Shown here: piece by piece, positions 8,803 through 17,712 of the stretch | How positions within the stretch are numbered: position 1 is the stretch's first letter | Layout of the letters: the number at the start of each line of letters is the position of its first letter | Origin: JAZKHE01 sp040385525 | GTDB lineage: Bacteria; Bacteroidota; Bacteroidia; UBA4408 | NCBI GenBank assembly: GCA_040385525.1 | Contig: JAZKHE010000011.1 | Span: 248,001-312,000 of the forward strand | Direction: 5' to 3' | Length of the DNA stretch: 64,000 nucleotides | Notes under the pieces: model-generated | Seen by the model: the letters and a program-made list of their open reading frames with translations, nothing else | What the model was told of the DNA's origin: nothing | The model's database searches: none | Translations under genes and position numbers: made by a program

Positions 8803-10125
8803 ATGGCGCAGTTCGATTTAATAATGCCTAAAATGGGCGAGAGTGTTGCAGAAGCAACGATAATTAAATGGTTAAAAAACGAAGGCGATACAATTGATAC
8901 CGACGAAGCCGTTTTAGAAATTGCAACCGACAAGGTAGATTCTGAAGTTCCTGCTCCAAAAGGTGGTGTTTTGGTAAAACGTTTGTTTAACGAGGGCGAT
9001 GTAGTTCAAGTTGGTGCTCCAATTGCAATTATATCTAGCGATGGCGCAGGAGCAGTAGCTCCAAGTGCAGCTCCAGCAGCAACAACTGCACCAGCTCCCG
9101 TTGCACCAGCAAGTACTAATGCACATGTGGCAAGTACGCACACCGTTCAAGATTATTCAAAATCAGATAAATTCTTTTCTCCATTAGTAAAAAACATTGC
9201 TAAAGAAGAAGGTATTAGTATACAAGAGTTAGAAGCTATTGCTGGTTCTGGCGCTGGCGGAAGAGTTACAAAAGAAGATATTTTAGCTTATTTACCCAAC
9301 AGAAACCAACAGCAAGTTGCCGCCCCTGCTTCTAAACCAGTAGAAGTTGCAAAACCCGCTGCTTCTGCACCTGCACATACAGCATCGGTTGGCAAACCTG
9401 CTATTTCATTAATGGCTGGCGATGAAATTATTGAAATGGATCGTATGCGTAAGCTTATTGCTGAGCACATGGTAATGAGTAAACATACTTCGCCACATGT
9501 TACATCTTATGTTGAAGTTGATGTTACCAATATGGTAATGTGGAGAGATAAAATTAAAAAGACTTTTGAAAAACGCGAAAACGAAAAAATTACTTTTACT
9601 CCTTTATTTATTGAAGCTGTAGCAAAAGCAATTAAAGATTTTCCTATGATTAACGTTTCGGTTGACGGAACAAACATCATTAAACGTAAAAGCATAAATA
9701 TTGGTATGGCTGCGGCTTTACCAAGCGGTAACTTAATTGTACCGGTAATTAAAAATGCAGATCAAAAAAACCTATTGGGTTTAACTAAATCGGTAAACGA
9801 TTTGGCAAACAGAGCAAGAGCTAACAAATTAACTCCAGACGAAATATCGGGCGGAACATTTACTTTAACTAACGTAGGTTCGTTTGGTAACGTAATGGGT
9901 ACACCAATTATTAATCAACCACAAGTAGCTATTTTAGCAGTGGGTGCAATCCGTAAAAAACCAGCAGTTATAGAAACTCCTCAAGGAGATGCCATTGCAA
10001 TTCGCCACATGATGTTTTTATCGTTGGCATACGACCACAGAGTTGTTGATGGCTCGTTAGGAGGTATGTTTTTACGAAAGGTGGGAGATTACTTAGAAGC
10101 TTTCGACCTAAATCAAGAAATTTAA
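8803..10125 (+). CDS. Dihydrolipoamide acyltransferase (2-oxo acid dehydrogenase E2)
   Basis: 440 residues, normal for a single-lipoyl E2. Lipoyl domain at 1-78 with modified Lys44 in ATDKVDSE; Ala/Pro-rich linker (about 85-120); peripheral-subunit-binding domain (FFSPLVKNIAKEEGI...GGRVTKEDIL, about 128-165); second linker; catalytic domain from about 205, ending in the active-site AYDHRVVDGSLGG (His near 417). It transfers an acyl group from E1-bound thiamine intermediate to CoA. The catalytic motif and sequence style suggest the branched-chain or 2-oxoglutarate type, but E1 and E3 genes are not adjacent, so specificity is open. A strong terminator follows. Confidence 0.93.
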   Translation: MAQFDLIMPKMGESVAEATIIKWLKNEGDTIDTDEAVLEIATDKVDSEVPAPKGGVLVKRLFNEGDVVQVGAPIAIISSDGAGAVAPSAAPAATTAPAPVAPASTNAHVASTHTVQDYSKSDKFFSPLVKNIAKEEGISIQELEAIAGSGAGGRVTKEDILAYLPNRNQQQVAAPASKPVEVAKPAASAPAHTASVGKPAISLMAGDEIIEMDRMRKLIAEHMVMSKHTSPHVTSYVEVDVTNMVMWRDKIKKTFEKRENEKITFTPLFIEAVAKAIKDFPMINVSVDGTNIIKRKSINIGMAAALPSGNLIVPVIKNADQKNLLGLTKSVNDLANRARANKLTPDEISGGTFTLTNVGSFGNVMGTPIINQPQVAILAVGAIRKKPAVIETPQGDAIAIRHMMFLSLAYDHRVVDGSLGGMFLRKVGDYLEAFDLNQEI

Positions 10126-10137
10126 CGACAAACAAGC

Positions 10138-10166
10138 AAAAGGGAGTTATCAACTCCCTTTTTTTT
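10138..10166 (+). terminator. Rho-independent terminator after the E2 gene
   Basis: AAAAGGGAGTT (10138-10148) pairs perfectly with AACTCCCTTTT (10152-10162) across a 3-nt loop and runs into eight T (10159-10166). It lies 12 nt after the E2 stop codon. Confidence 0.9.
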
Positions 10167-10168
10167 AT

Positions 10169-10188
10169 AACAAATAGTACTATTTGTT
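10169..10188. promoter_or_regulatory. Perfect 20-bp palindrome upstream of the PorE-like gene
   Basis: AACAAATAGTACTATTTGTT is a perfect palindrome with no loop, placed 70 nt before the downstream ATG and directly after the E2 terminator. The half-site ACAAATA recurs at about 10204-10210. Its shape fits a dimeric repressor/activator operator, but this is inference. Confidence 0.45.
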
Positions 10189-10257
10189 TTATTTGTTGTA
10201 TAAAACAAATACTTTTGCTATCAATTAAATAAATTACGAATATTTTACCCTATTTAT

Positions 10258-12429
10258 ATGAAACACCTTTCGTTTTCAGGATTGTTTTTAGCTCTTGTTC
10301 TTATTTCTACATCTCTTTTTGCTCAAGACCATAAAGATTTTGAGAAAAAATTGAAAGAAGCTGATAACTTACAAGTTGAAGAACGTGTTGAAGAAGCTAT
10401 TGCTGCTTATGGGGAGTTGCTTAAAATGGAACCTGATAACGCTAATGTAAATTATAAAATCTCATTGTTTTATACAAACAGTCCAGAAAAAATTAAGGCA
10501 ATACCGTATTTAGAAAAAGCAATTAAAAACATAAACCCAAATTACAGCGAAACATCTTTAAAAGAAACTGGTGCTCCAGAAATTGCTTTGTTTGAATTAG
10601 GAGAAGCTTACCACTTAAACTACGAATTTGATAAAGGAATTGAGTATTTTGAAAAATATAAACAAACTGCAAAACCAGAGGAAAAAATTGTTGCTCAAGT
10701 TGATAGAAAAATTCAAGAGTGTAAAAATGGTAAAGAATTTAAAGCTAAACCAGAAAATGTTACCATAAAAGATTTAGGTGATCATATCAATTCAAAATAT
10801 GCTGATTATGCTCCTGTAATCTCAGCCGATCAAAGTACTTTAATTTTTACTTCACGAAGAGAAGGTGGCGTTTCTCCACTAAAAGATAACGATAGTTTAT
10901 ATGCTGAAGATATTTACGTTTCGCATAAAGAAGAAAATGGTGATTGGAGCACATCTGTTTTAATGGAAAATGTTAATTCTGCAGGTAATGATGCGGCAAT
11001 TGGTTTATCTCCAGACGGACAAATGTTGTTTATTTATAAAGATGAAAACGGAGACGGCAATATTTGGAAGAGTGATTTAGCTGGCGACAAATGGAGCACA
11101 CCAGAAAGAATGGGTCCAGAAATAAACACGCCAAAATCTTGGGAACCTAGCGCTACCATTACTGGAGATAGAAAAACACTTTATTTTGTTTCAGACAAAA
11201 AAGGCGGTTTAGGCGGTAGAGACATTTACAAATGTGTTGTGTTGCCAGATGGTAAATGGAGTTTAGCTCAAAACCTAGGCCCTACAATTAATACTCCTTT
11301 TGATGAAGATGGACCATTTATTTCATTTGATGAAAAAACATTATATTTCTCTTCAAACGGGCACAAATCAATGGGTGGATTCGATATTTTTTCGAGTACA
11401 TATTTCCCTGATGATAATGCATGGTCACCTCCTCAAAACATTGGTTATCCTATTAACACAACAGAAGATGACGTGTTTTTTGTAACAACTCCTGATGAGA
11501 GATTTGCTTATTATTCATCAGCTTTAGAAAATAGTGGTTATGGAGAAAAAGATCTTTACTTAGTTAATTTTCTGGATAGAAAAGCGACCAATATTATTTT
11601 AGCAATTGGTAAAATTATAAATACTGATGGTCCAACTATTTCTAGCGATATAGAAGTTATGGTTTACAATCTTACTCATGAAGGTGAGCCTGGCGATTAC
11701 CGCCCAAATACAAAATCGGGTAAATACATTGTAGATTTAGAACCAGGTTCAGATTATAATATTCAGTACTTAATGGCTGGCAAAGTTTTTAAAGAAGTAA
11801 ACGTAAATATACCTAAAGCACAAGGCTATACAGAAATGATGTTAGAGCCTGTGTATTATGGAAAAAATCCACCTCCAGCTAAAAAAACAACTATTGCTGA
11901 TGTTAAAAAAGAAGAGCCTAAAAAAGAAGAACCAACTTCGGGTAGCAATTTTAAAGGCGAACGCATTAAAACAATTAATTTCTTGTTTGCTTTTGACAAG
12001 TATTATTTATCAGAAAGAGCAAAAGAAGAGTTAAATAAGTTAGCTAAAATAATGACAGATAATGCTGATTTAACAATCGAAATTCAAGGGCATACAGATG
12101 CTGCAGGCTCTGATTCTTACAATCAAAAATTATCTGACAGACGTGCACAAAGCGTTATAAATTATTTAACAGCTAAAGGTGTTGCTAAAAACAGATTAAC
12201 TAAAGTTAGCAAAGGCGAAGCCGCACCAGTTGCAATTAATAATTTAGAAAATGGAAGTACTTGCACAAAAGGTATGGCTTATAACAGAAGAATAGAATTG
12301 CGTTTAAATAAAAATCAAAAAGATTTTATTGAACCAATGTTTATTCCAAAAGAATTTCAAATTAAAGGTGTAAACTACGAAGCTCAGCCAGAAAGCGGTG
12401 ATACAAGTTCAGAGAAAACTAAATTTTAA
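10258..12429 (+). CDS. PorE-like OmpA-family protein (TPR, beta-propeller, regulatory domain, OmpA)
   Basis: 723 residues. A cleavable signal peptide (ending STSLFAQ, about 23) has no lipobox. Then TPR-like helices (about 30-145), PD40/WD40-like propeller blades (about 170-420; repeated SADQSTLIFTS, SPDGQMLFIYK, TGDRKTLYFVSD, DEKTLYFSSNG), a carboxypeptidase-regulatory-like beta domain (about 440-540), a Lys/Glu/Pro linker and a C-terminal OmpA peptidoglycan-binding domain (IQGHTDAAGSDSYNQKLS, about 615; RRIELRL). This order is that of T9SS protein PorE, which links the secretion machine to peptidoglycan. Nothing proves it is the functional PorE rather than a paralogue. It is followed 8 nt later by a close paralogue. 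Confidence 0.85.
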   Translation: MKHLSFSGLFLALVLISTSLFAQDHKDFEKKLKEADNLQVEERVEEAIAAYGELLKMEPDNANVNYKISLFYTNSPEKIKAIPYLEKAIKNINPNYSETSLKETGAPEIALFELGEAYHLNYEFDKGIEYFEKYKQTAKPEEKIVAQVDRKIQECKNGKEFKAKPENVTIKDLGDHINSKYADYAPVISADQSTLIFTSRREGGVSPLKDNDSLYAEDIYVSHKEENGDWSTSVLMENVNSAGNDAAIGLSPDGQMLFIYKDENGDGNIWKSDLAGDKWSTPERMGPEINTPKSWEPSATITGDRKTLYFVSDKKGGLGGRDIYKCVVLPDGKWSLAQNLGPTINTPFDEDGPFISFDEKTLYFSSNGHKSMGGFDIFSSTYFPDDNAWSPPQNIGYPINTTEDDVFFVTTPDERFAYYSSALENSGYGEKDLYLVNFLDRKATNIILAIGKIINTDGPTISSDIEVMVYNLTHEGEPGDYRPNTKSGKYIVDLEPGSDYNIQYLMAGKVFKEVNVNIPKAQGYTEMMLEPVYYGKNPPPAKKTTIADVKKEEPKKEEPTSGSNFKGERIKTINFLFAFDKYYLSERAKEELNKLAKIMTDNADLTIEIQGHTDAAGSDSYNQKLSDRRAQSVINYLTAKGVAKNRLTKVSKGEAAPVAINNLENGSTCTKGMAYNRRIELRLNKNQKDFIEPMFIPKEFQIKGVNYEAQPESGDTSSEKTKF

Positions 12430-12437
12430 TTGCTTTT

Positions 12438-14801
12438 ATGAAGCTAAACTATTTAGTTTTTCTTGCACTAATTTTTAATTCGTGTTACTTGTTTGGTCAA
12501 ACTGATGCAAAACAATTCAGAAAAAAATTTGACCAAGCAGACGTTCTACTAAATATCGATAATATTCCCGAAGCCATAATTGCTTTTAAAGAATTATGGC
12601 TACAAGATAGTGTCAACGCCAACCTTAATTACAAGTTGGGTATGTGCTATTATAAAACAAAACTCGAAAAAAATAAAGCAGTACCTTATTTTGAAAAGGC
12701 AATTCTTAATCTTACCAATAACTACATCGAGTTTGAATCAACAGAAAAAGCTGCGCCTTACAACACACTTTATTTGTTAGCCAAATCGCATCATCATAAC
12801 AATCAATTTAACGAAGCTATTGAAGATTACACCAGTTATTTAAAATATTTAACTGAAAACGATGGCGACAAAAAAGAAATAAAAATTATTGAAAGAGAAA
12901 TAGAACGTTGTAAATACGGAGCCGAAGCTATTAAAAAACCTACACGTATTAAAGTAGAAAATTTAGGCGAAAATATAAACTCAATTTATCCTGATTACGC
13001 TCCATTAATTTCTGCCGACGAATCGGTACTTATTTTTACAACTCGTAGAAAAAGTATGTATAATGGTAACGACGGCATGGACGAGCGTACGAAGTTTAAT
13101 GATGATATTTATATTTCGTACAAAGAAGGTGGCGAGTGGCAAGAAGCAAAACCATTAAATAGTTTTATCAATACAAAAGAAAACGATGCTACCGTTGGTT
13201 TATCTGCTGATGGGCAACAACTTTTTCTGTATAAAGAAGGCGATATTTATGTAAGTAAATTAGATGGAGAAAATTGGACGCAAGCCATTAAACTAAACGA
13301 AAACATCAATACAAAATATTTTGAGCCTAGCGCTACAATTTCTTCAGATGGTAACACACTTTATTTTGTAAGCGATAGAAAAGGTGGCTTTGGTGGAAGA
13401 GATATTTATAAATGTGTAAAACTGCCTAATGGCGATTGGAGTAAAGCTCAAAATTTAGGTCCAAATATAAATACCGAAGTAGATGATGAAGGTCCATTTA
13501 TTTCGTTTGATAACAGAAGTTTATATTTTTCATCAATGGGGCATCAATCTATTGGTGGTTACGATTTGTTTGTAAGTAAAATAAATGATGATGGTAATTT
13601 TGAAAAGCCCGAAAACATAGGTTTTCCTGTAAACACAACCGACGACGACATATTTTTTGTAACTACACCTGATGAAAAGCATGCTTATTATTCTTCTGCA
13701 AAAGAAGGAAACATAGGTGAAACAGATATTTACCGAATTACTTTCGAAGAAAAAGTAGAAACTGAAGTAACTGTTTTAATTGGTAAAGTAATTAATAGAG
13801 ATGGAGGACCACTTTCGCCCAATATCGAAATTATTGTTAACGATGCACTTGGTAAACAAGTTTCTCAATATTACCGACCAAACGTAAAAACAGGTAAATA
13901 TATATTTTCGCTAATAGCAGGATCAACATACGAAATATTGTATTTAGTTGATGGCGTTGAGTTTGATAAAGAAATTTTAGATGTTCCAGAAGGAACAGGT
14001 TACCAAATAATTAACCGAGAAGTTTATTTAAAAACCGTTGGTTACGGAAAAGAACATATCGAAAAAGCAAAGCTTGCACAACTTCAAAATGCAAGTATAG
14101 ACACTACTGGAGCTGAAATTAAAGTGAGTGGAATGTCTACTTCTGCTATGGCATTAGTAAATCATTTAAAAGTAAATATTGATAGTGTAGCTGCTGGTAG
14201 CGGACAATTAGCTACAACCAATACTACAACAGAAACAAATGCTGTTAACCAAACAGAAAGCAAAACAAATGGTAAAACGTCAGTTTCTACTAACTCTACA
14301 ACAAACAATACAACGCAAAACGCTGGAACTGTAAATTCAACAGCTAATAAGCCTAGCACAAAAATAAAAGCATCGCACTTTTTGTTTGGTTTTAATCAAT
14401 CAACATTATCAGAAGCAGCTTTGCGCGATTTAAGAAAGTTGGCTAAAATAATGAAGAAAAACCCAAATTTAACTTTACAAATTGAAGGACATACCGACAG
14501 TGCAGGTAGCGATAAATACAATCAAGCACTTTCTGCCCGTAGAGCCAAATCGGTTAAAAATTACTTAGTGAGTTTAGGTGTGCCAGTAGCAAGAATAAAA
14601 TCTACAGGAATAGGCGAAGTCAAGCCAATTGCTATTAATACCAGCGCAAACGGAGTTATGAATAAAAAAGGTATGGTTTATAACCGAAGAATTGATTTAA
14701 TTTTAAATGAACGCCAAGAGGAGTTTATCGATCCAATTGTTGTTCCTGATGAATTAAAAATTAAGACAGAATCAGACAATACAATTAAGACGAAGTTTTA
14801 A
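12438..14801 (+). CDS. Second PorE-like OmpA-family protein, tandem paralogue
   Basis: 787 residues with the same domain order as the preceding gene: signal peptide (to about GQ21), TPR-like region (about 28-155), PD40 propeller (about 175-430; FVSDRKGGFGGRDIYKC almost identical to its neighbour), regulatory-like beta domain (about 450-540) and C-terminal OmpA domain (IEGHTDSAGSDKYNQALS, about 688). It differs by a long Thr/Asn/Ser-rich linker (about 590-640) before OmpA. Both end in the same short motif TKF. The 8-nt spacing indicates cotranscription. The pair arose by tandem duplication; the linker suggests a different reach to the peptidoglycan layer. Confidence 0.85.
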   Translation: MKLNYLVFLALIFNSCYLFGQTDAKQFRKKFDQADVLLNIDNIPEAIIAFKELWLQDSVNANLNYKLGMCYYKTKLEKNKAVPYFEKAILNLTNNYIEFESTEKAAPYNTLYLLAKSHHHNNQFNEAIEDYTSYLKYLTENDGDKKEIKIIEREIERCKYGAEAIKKPTRIKVENLGENINSIYPDYAPLISADESVLIFTTRRKSMYNGNDGMDERTKFNDDIYISYKEGGEWQEAKPLNSFINTKENDATVGLSADGQQLFLYKEGDIYVSKLDGENWTQAIKLNENINTKYFEPSATISSDGNTLYFVSDRKGGFGGRDIYKCVKLPNGDWSKAQNLGPNINTEVDDEGPFISFDNRSLYFSSMGHQSIGGYDLFVSKINDDGNFEKPENIGFPVNTTDDDIFFVTTPDEKHAYYSSAKEGNIGETDIYRITFEEKVETEVTVLIGKVINRDGGPLSPNIEIIVNDALGKQVSQYYRPNVKTGKYIFSLIAGSTYEILYLVDGVEFDKEILDVPEGTGYQIINREVYLKTVGYGKEHIEKAKLAQLQNASIDTTGAEIKVSGMSTSAMALVNHLKVNIDSVAAGSGQLATTNTTTETNAVNQTESKTNGKTSVSTNSTTNNTTQNAGTVNSTANKPSTKIKASHFLFGFNQSTLSEAALRDLRKLAKIMKKNPNLTLQIEGHTDSAGSDKYNQALSARRAKSVKNYLVSLGVPVARIKSTGIGEVKPIAINTSANGVMNKKGMVYNRRIDLILNERQEEFIDPIVVPDELKIKTESDNTIKTKF

Positions 14802-14827
14802 TTTATTTTTAAAAGAAATTTATTTAT

Positions 14828-14870
14828 TGCAAATTATTTATTTAATTTGCATAGCAGAAGTTTAACTTCT
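14828..14870 (+). promoter_or_regulatory. Two small hairpins before the DUF2064-like gene
   Basis: TGCAAATTA (14828-14836) pairs with TAATTTGCA (14843-14851) across six nt, and AGAAGT (14856-14861) with ACTTCT (14865-14870) across TTA. TTAATTTG inside the first is close to a -7 box. They end 11 nt before the ATG and could affect initiation. Confidence 0.35.
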
Positions 14871-14881
14871 AAGAAGTATAT

Positions 14882-15424
14882 ATGATAGATAACACAAAAG
14901 CTATAATTGTTTTTAAACAGAATAACGAAAGTTTATCTGCTGCAAATCTATCTAATGCTCAGGAGTTGATTAATCGTCAAACAGAAACGCTAAACGCAAT
15001 TTCTGAAATAACAGCTCAAAAATTTATTTTTTATAGCGATTATATCGAAAGAGAAGACGTTATGGAATTTGATAATTGGGTAAAAATGCCTCAATACGGA
15101 AACACTTTTAGCGCAAAATTAAAAGACGCCTTCCACATTATTAAAAGTGGCGATTACAAAAAAACAGTTTTTATAAACAGTTTAACTCAAAATTTAAGCG
15201 CAAGCATTTTAGAAGATGCGTTTAATCGTTTAGATACAAACGATGTTGTTTTGGGTGTAGATTCAAACAATAATTGCTATTTATTGGGTTTTACGCAGTT
15301 TAATAGCGAATTTTTTAACGAAAAAACTTGGGATTTAGCTCCCAATCCTAAAGATATTGAAGCAGAAGCCGATAAATTGGGCTTTTCGGTATCTAAACTC
15401 TCTCAAACACCTGCATTAGTATAG
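14882..15424 (+). CDS. DUF2064-like glycosyltransferase-fold protein, degenerate
   Basis: 180 residues. The layout follows the DUF2064 family (GT-A-like nucleotidyl/glycosyl transferases): PQYGNTFSAKLKDAFHII (about 62-79), then where the family has a GSDSP-type motif this protein has FINSLTQNLS (about 95-104), and where the family has VLGPADDGGYYLIG it has VVLGVDSNNNCYLLG (about 121-135). The acidic metal-binding residues are therefore largely lost. It may be an inactive relative with a structural or binding role, or a diverged enzyme. Single gene upstream of rpsT. Confidence 0.55.
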   Translation: MIDNTKAIIVFKQNNESLSAANLSNAQELINRQTETLNAISEITAQKFIFYSDYIEREDVMEFDNWVKMPQYGNTFSAKLKDAFHIIKSGDYKKTVFINSLTQNLSASILEDAFNRLDTNDVVLGVDSNNNCYLLGFTQFNSEFFNEKTWDLAPNPKDIEAEADKLGFSVSKLSQTPALV

Positions 15425-15493
15425 TTTTTAGAGTTAGCAACAGTAATTTGTAAAGAAATTTATAAAATACTTGCTTAATTTAATTTTCCATCA

Positions 15494-15501
15494 TATATTT
15501 G
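15494..15501 (+). promoter_or_regulatory. Promoter of rpsT
   Basis: TATATTTG is an exact TAnnTTTG -7 box; TTG at 15471-15473 sits 20 nt upstream as the -33 element. It lies 28 nt before the rpsT ATG. Confidence 0.65.
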
Positions 15502-15529
15502 CAGTCCTTAAAAAGAAAAACAGAAAGAA

Positions 15530-15781
15530 ATGGCAAATCATAAATCATCAATCAAAAGAATTCGTGCAAACAACGTAAAACGTTTACGTAATCGTTATTA
15601 TGCAAAAACAACTCGTAATGCAATAAAAGCTATTCGCACTACAGAAGATAAAAAAGAAGCTGCAAAAGTATTGCCTTCAGTTATTTCTATGATTGATAAA
15701 TTAGCTAAAAGAAACGTAATTCATAAAAACAAAGCTGGTAACTTAAAATCTAAGCTTACTAAATTTGTTTCTGCAAAATAA
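15530..15781 (+). CDS. rpsT: 30S ribosomal protein S20
   Basis: 83 residues, full length. The N-terminus MANHKSSIKRIRANNVKRLRNR and the tail KNKAGNLKSKLTKFV are characteristic of S20, a three-helix 16S rRNA-binding protein. It has its own promoter and terminator, so it is monocistronic, as is usual. Confidence 0.97.
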   Translation: MANHKSSIKRIRANNVKRLRNRYYAKTTRNAIKAIRTTEDKKEAAKVLPSVISMIDKLAKRNVIHKNKAGNLKSKLTKFVSAK

Positions 15782-15801
15782 TTAAGTAGTTAAATACTTT
15801 A

Positions 15802-15836
15802 AAAACCCTTCCGAATATCGGGAGGGTTTTTTATTT
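15802..15836 (+). terminator. Terminator after rpsT
   Basis: AAAACCCTTCCGA (15802-15814) pairs with TCGGGAGGGTTTT (about 15818-15830, one wobble) across ATA and continues into TTATTTTT. It lies 20 nt after the stop. Confidence 0.88.
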
Positions 15837-15855
15837 TTATACGAACTATCAAAAC

Positions 15856-16554
15856 ATGCAAGAACCACAGCAAAACTTAAACATTAAAACTTGGGCAGAA
15901 GAAGATCGTCCGCGTGAAAAACTTTTACTGAAAGGCAAATCAGCACTTAGCGATGCCGAGTTACTTGCTATTTTAATTGGTTCGGGCTCAAGAAACGAAA
16001 CAGCTGTAGAATTGTGCAAAAGAATATTAGGTAGCGCTACAAACAACTTAAATCAATTAGCTAAATTAAATGTAAGTGAGCTTACTAAATTTAAAGGCAT
16101 GGGCGAAGCAAAGGCTATTACAATTATTGCTGCGCTAGAGCTTGGTAGAAGAAGAAAAGAACAAGACAGCTTAAAACGCGAAAAAATTGTTACCAGTAAA
16201 GATGCATTTAATGTGCTTTATCCCGATTTAGCAGATTTACCTCACGAAGAATTTTGGGTATTGTTTTTAAACAGAGCAAATTATGTAATTAGCAAAAGTC
16301 ACATCAGTAAAGGTGGAACAGCTGGTACAATTGCAGATTCAAAACTAATATTTAAGCAAGCCATAGAGCAATTAGCTTGCACAATTGTTTTGTGCCATAA
16401 TCACCCATCAGGAAATTTAAAACCTAGCGATGCTGATATTAAACTTACCAAACAATTAAAAGAAACAGGAAAAATAATTGATATACCTGTTGTAGACCAC
16501 TTAATTATTGCAGATAATAGTTACTTTAGCTTTGCCGACGAAGGAATTTTATAA
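15856..16554 (+). CDS. radC: RadC/UPF0758 family JAMM-domain protein
   Basis: 232 residues. An N-terminal helix-hairpin-helix segment (LAKLNVSELTKFKGMGEAKAITIIAALELGR, split here between about 62 and 92) is followed by a JAB/JAMM domain whose zinc motif is CHNHPSGNLKPSDAD (about 177-191). The opening WAEEDRPREKLLLKG is the family's usual start. Despite the name, a repair role has not been upheld for the family; biochemical function is unknown. It sits 9 nt before the UDP-GlcNAc 2-epimerase gene, so it may be read through into the surface-sugar operon. Confidence 0.93.
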   Translation: MQEPQQNLNIKTWAEEDRPREKLLLKGKSALSDAELLAILIGSGSRNETAVELCKRILGSATNNLNQLAKLNVSELTKFKGMGEAKAITIIAALELGRRRKEQDSLKREKIVTSKDAFNVLYPDLADLPHEEFWVLFLNRANYVISKSHISKGGTAGTIADSKLIFKQAIEQLACTIVLCHNHPSGNLKPSDADIKLTKQLKETGKIIDIPVVDHLIIADNSYFSFADEGIL

Positions 16555-16563
16555 AAAATAAAT

Positions 16564-17712
16564 ATGATTAAAATAGTTACAATTATAGGCGCACGTCCAC
16601 AAATTATAAAAGCTGCAGCACTTAGTCGTGCCATTAAAAATAATTTTAGTAATCAAATAACCGAAGTTATAGTTCATACTGGGCAGCATTACGACGAAAA
16701 TATGTCGCAAGTTTTTTTTGATGAATTAGGAATTCCTACGCCAAATTATAATTTGAATGTTGGTTCTGGTTCGCACGGAAAACAAACAGCAGCAATGATT
16801 ACAGGCATAGAAGAAATTCTTGAAAAAGAAAAACCAAATTGCATTGTGTTGTATGGCGATACCAACTCTACTTTAGCAGGAGGAATTGCTGCATCTAAAA
16901 TACACGTTCCGGTAGTACACATTGAGGCTGGTCTGCGTTCAAAAAACAAAGCTATGCCCGAAGAAGTAAATAGAATTATGTGCGATCATGTTTCTACACT
17001 ACTATTTTCGCCTACTCAGGTTGGTTACAATAATTTAATTAAAGAAGGTTTTTATACTCAATTAAACCAAAAAGCAACAACCGATAATCCAAATATTTAT
17101 CATTGTGGCGATATTATGTTTGATAATAGTTTGCACTTTGCTGAGATTAGTGAAACAAAAACCAATCTTTTGCAAAAGCATAATTTAACAGCAAACGGCT
17201 TTATACTTTCTACTATTCATAGAAACAACAATACCGACGAGCCTGCTCGTTTAAATGCAATATTCACTGCTTTAAATACAATTTCAGAAGAGAATAAAAT
17301 AAAAATAGTTTTGCCTTTGCATCCGCGCACAGCAAAATTATTAGAAAAAAACTTAACGAGTGATTTATACAATAAAGTACAAAACAATTCTAATTTTATA
17401 GTTATTCCTCCAGCTTCGTTTTTAGAAATGATAGCATTAGAAAAAAATTCAAAAATGATAATTACCGATTCTGGTGGTGTACAAAAAGAAGCTTTTTTCT
17501 TTAAAAAACCTTGCGTTATTTTACGCCCAGAAACAGAGTGGGTAGAGCTAATTGAATGCGGTAGCGCTATTTTAGCTGATGCCGATGAAAAAAGAATTAT
17601 TGACGCTTATAACAAATTAATCAACAACAATAATTTACAATATCCATCTTATTTTGGCGATGGAAAATCGGCAGAATTTATGTGCGGGCAAATTATTAAA
17701 AACTTTTCTTAA
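16564..17712 (+). CDS. wecB: UDP-N-acetylglucosamine 2-epimerase (non-hydrolysing)
   Basis: 382 residues, GT-B fold. Motifs: GARPQIIKAAAL (9-20), VHTGQHYDENMS (about 37-48), YGDTNSTLAGG (about 99-109), HIEAGLRS (about 119), PEEVNRIMCDHVS (about 132) and C-terminal DSGGVQKEAFFFKKPCVILRPETEW. It interconverts UDP-GlcNAc and UDP-ManNAc in the cytoplasm for surface polysaccharide. Its stop overlaps the start of the deacetylase gene by one base, so the products are likely made together. Confidence 0.94.
   Translation: MIKIVTIIGARPQIIKAAALSRAIKNNFSNQITEVIVHTGQHYDENMSQVFFDELGIPTPNYNLNVGSGSHGKQTAAMITGIEEILEKEKPNCIVLYGDTNSTLAGGIAASKIHVPVVHIEAGLRSKNKAMPEEVNRIMCDHVSTLLFSPTQVGYNNLIKEGFYTQLNQKATTDNPNIYHCGDIMFDNSLHFAEISETKTNLLQKHNLTANGFILSTIHRNNNTDEPARLNAIFTALNTISEENKIKIVLPLHPRTAKLLEKNLTSDLYNKVQNNSNFIVIPPASFLEMIALEKNSKMIITDSGGVQKEAFFFKKPCVILRPETEWVELIECGSAILADADEKRIIDAYNKLINNNNLQYPSYFGDGKSAEFMCGQIIKNFS

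Noticed and set aside
12438..12500. Lipoprotein reading of the second PorE-like protein
   Set aside because: A Cys is present at residue 16 (FNSC) but the lipobox is poor (Phe at -3, Asn at -2) and a signal-peptidase-I site follows at GQ21.
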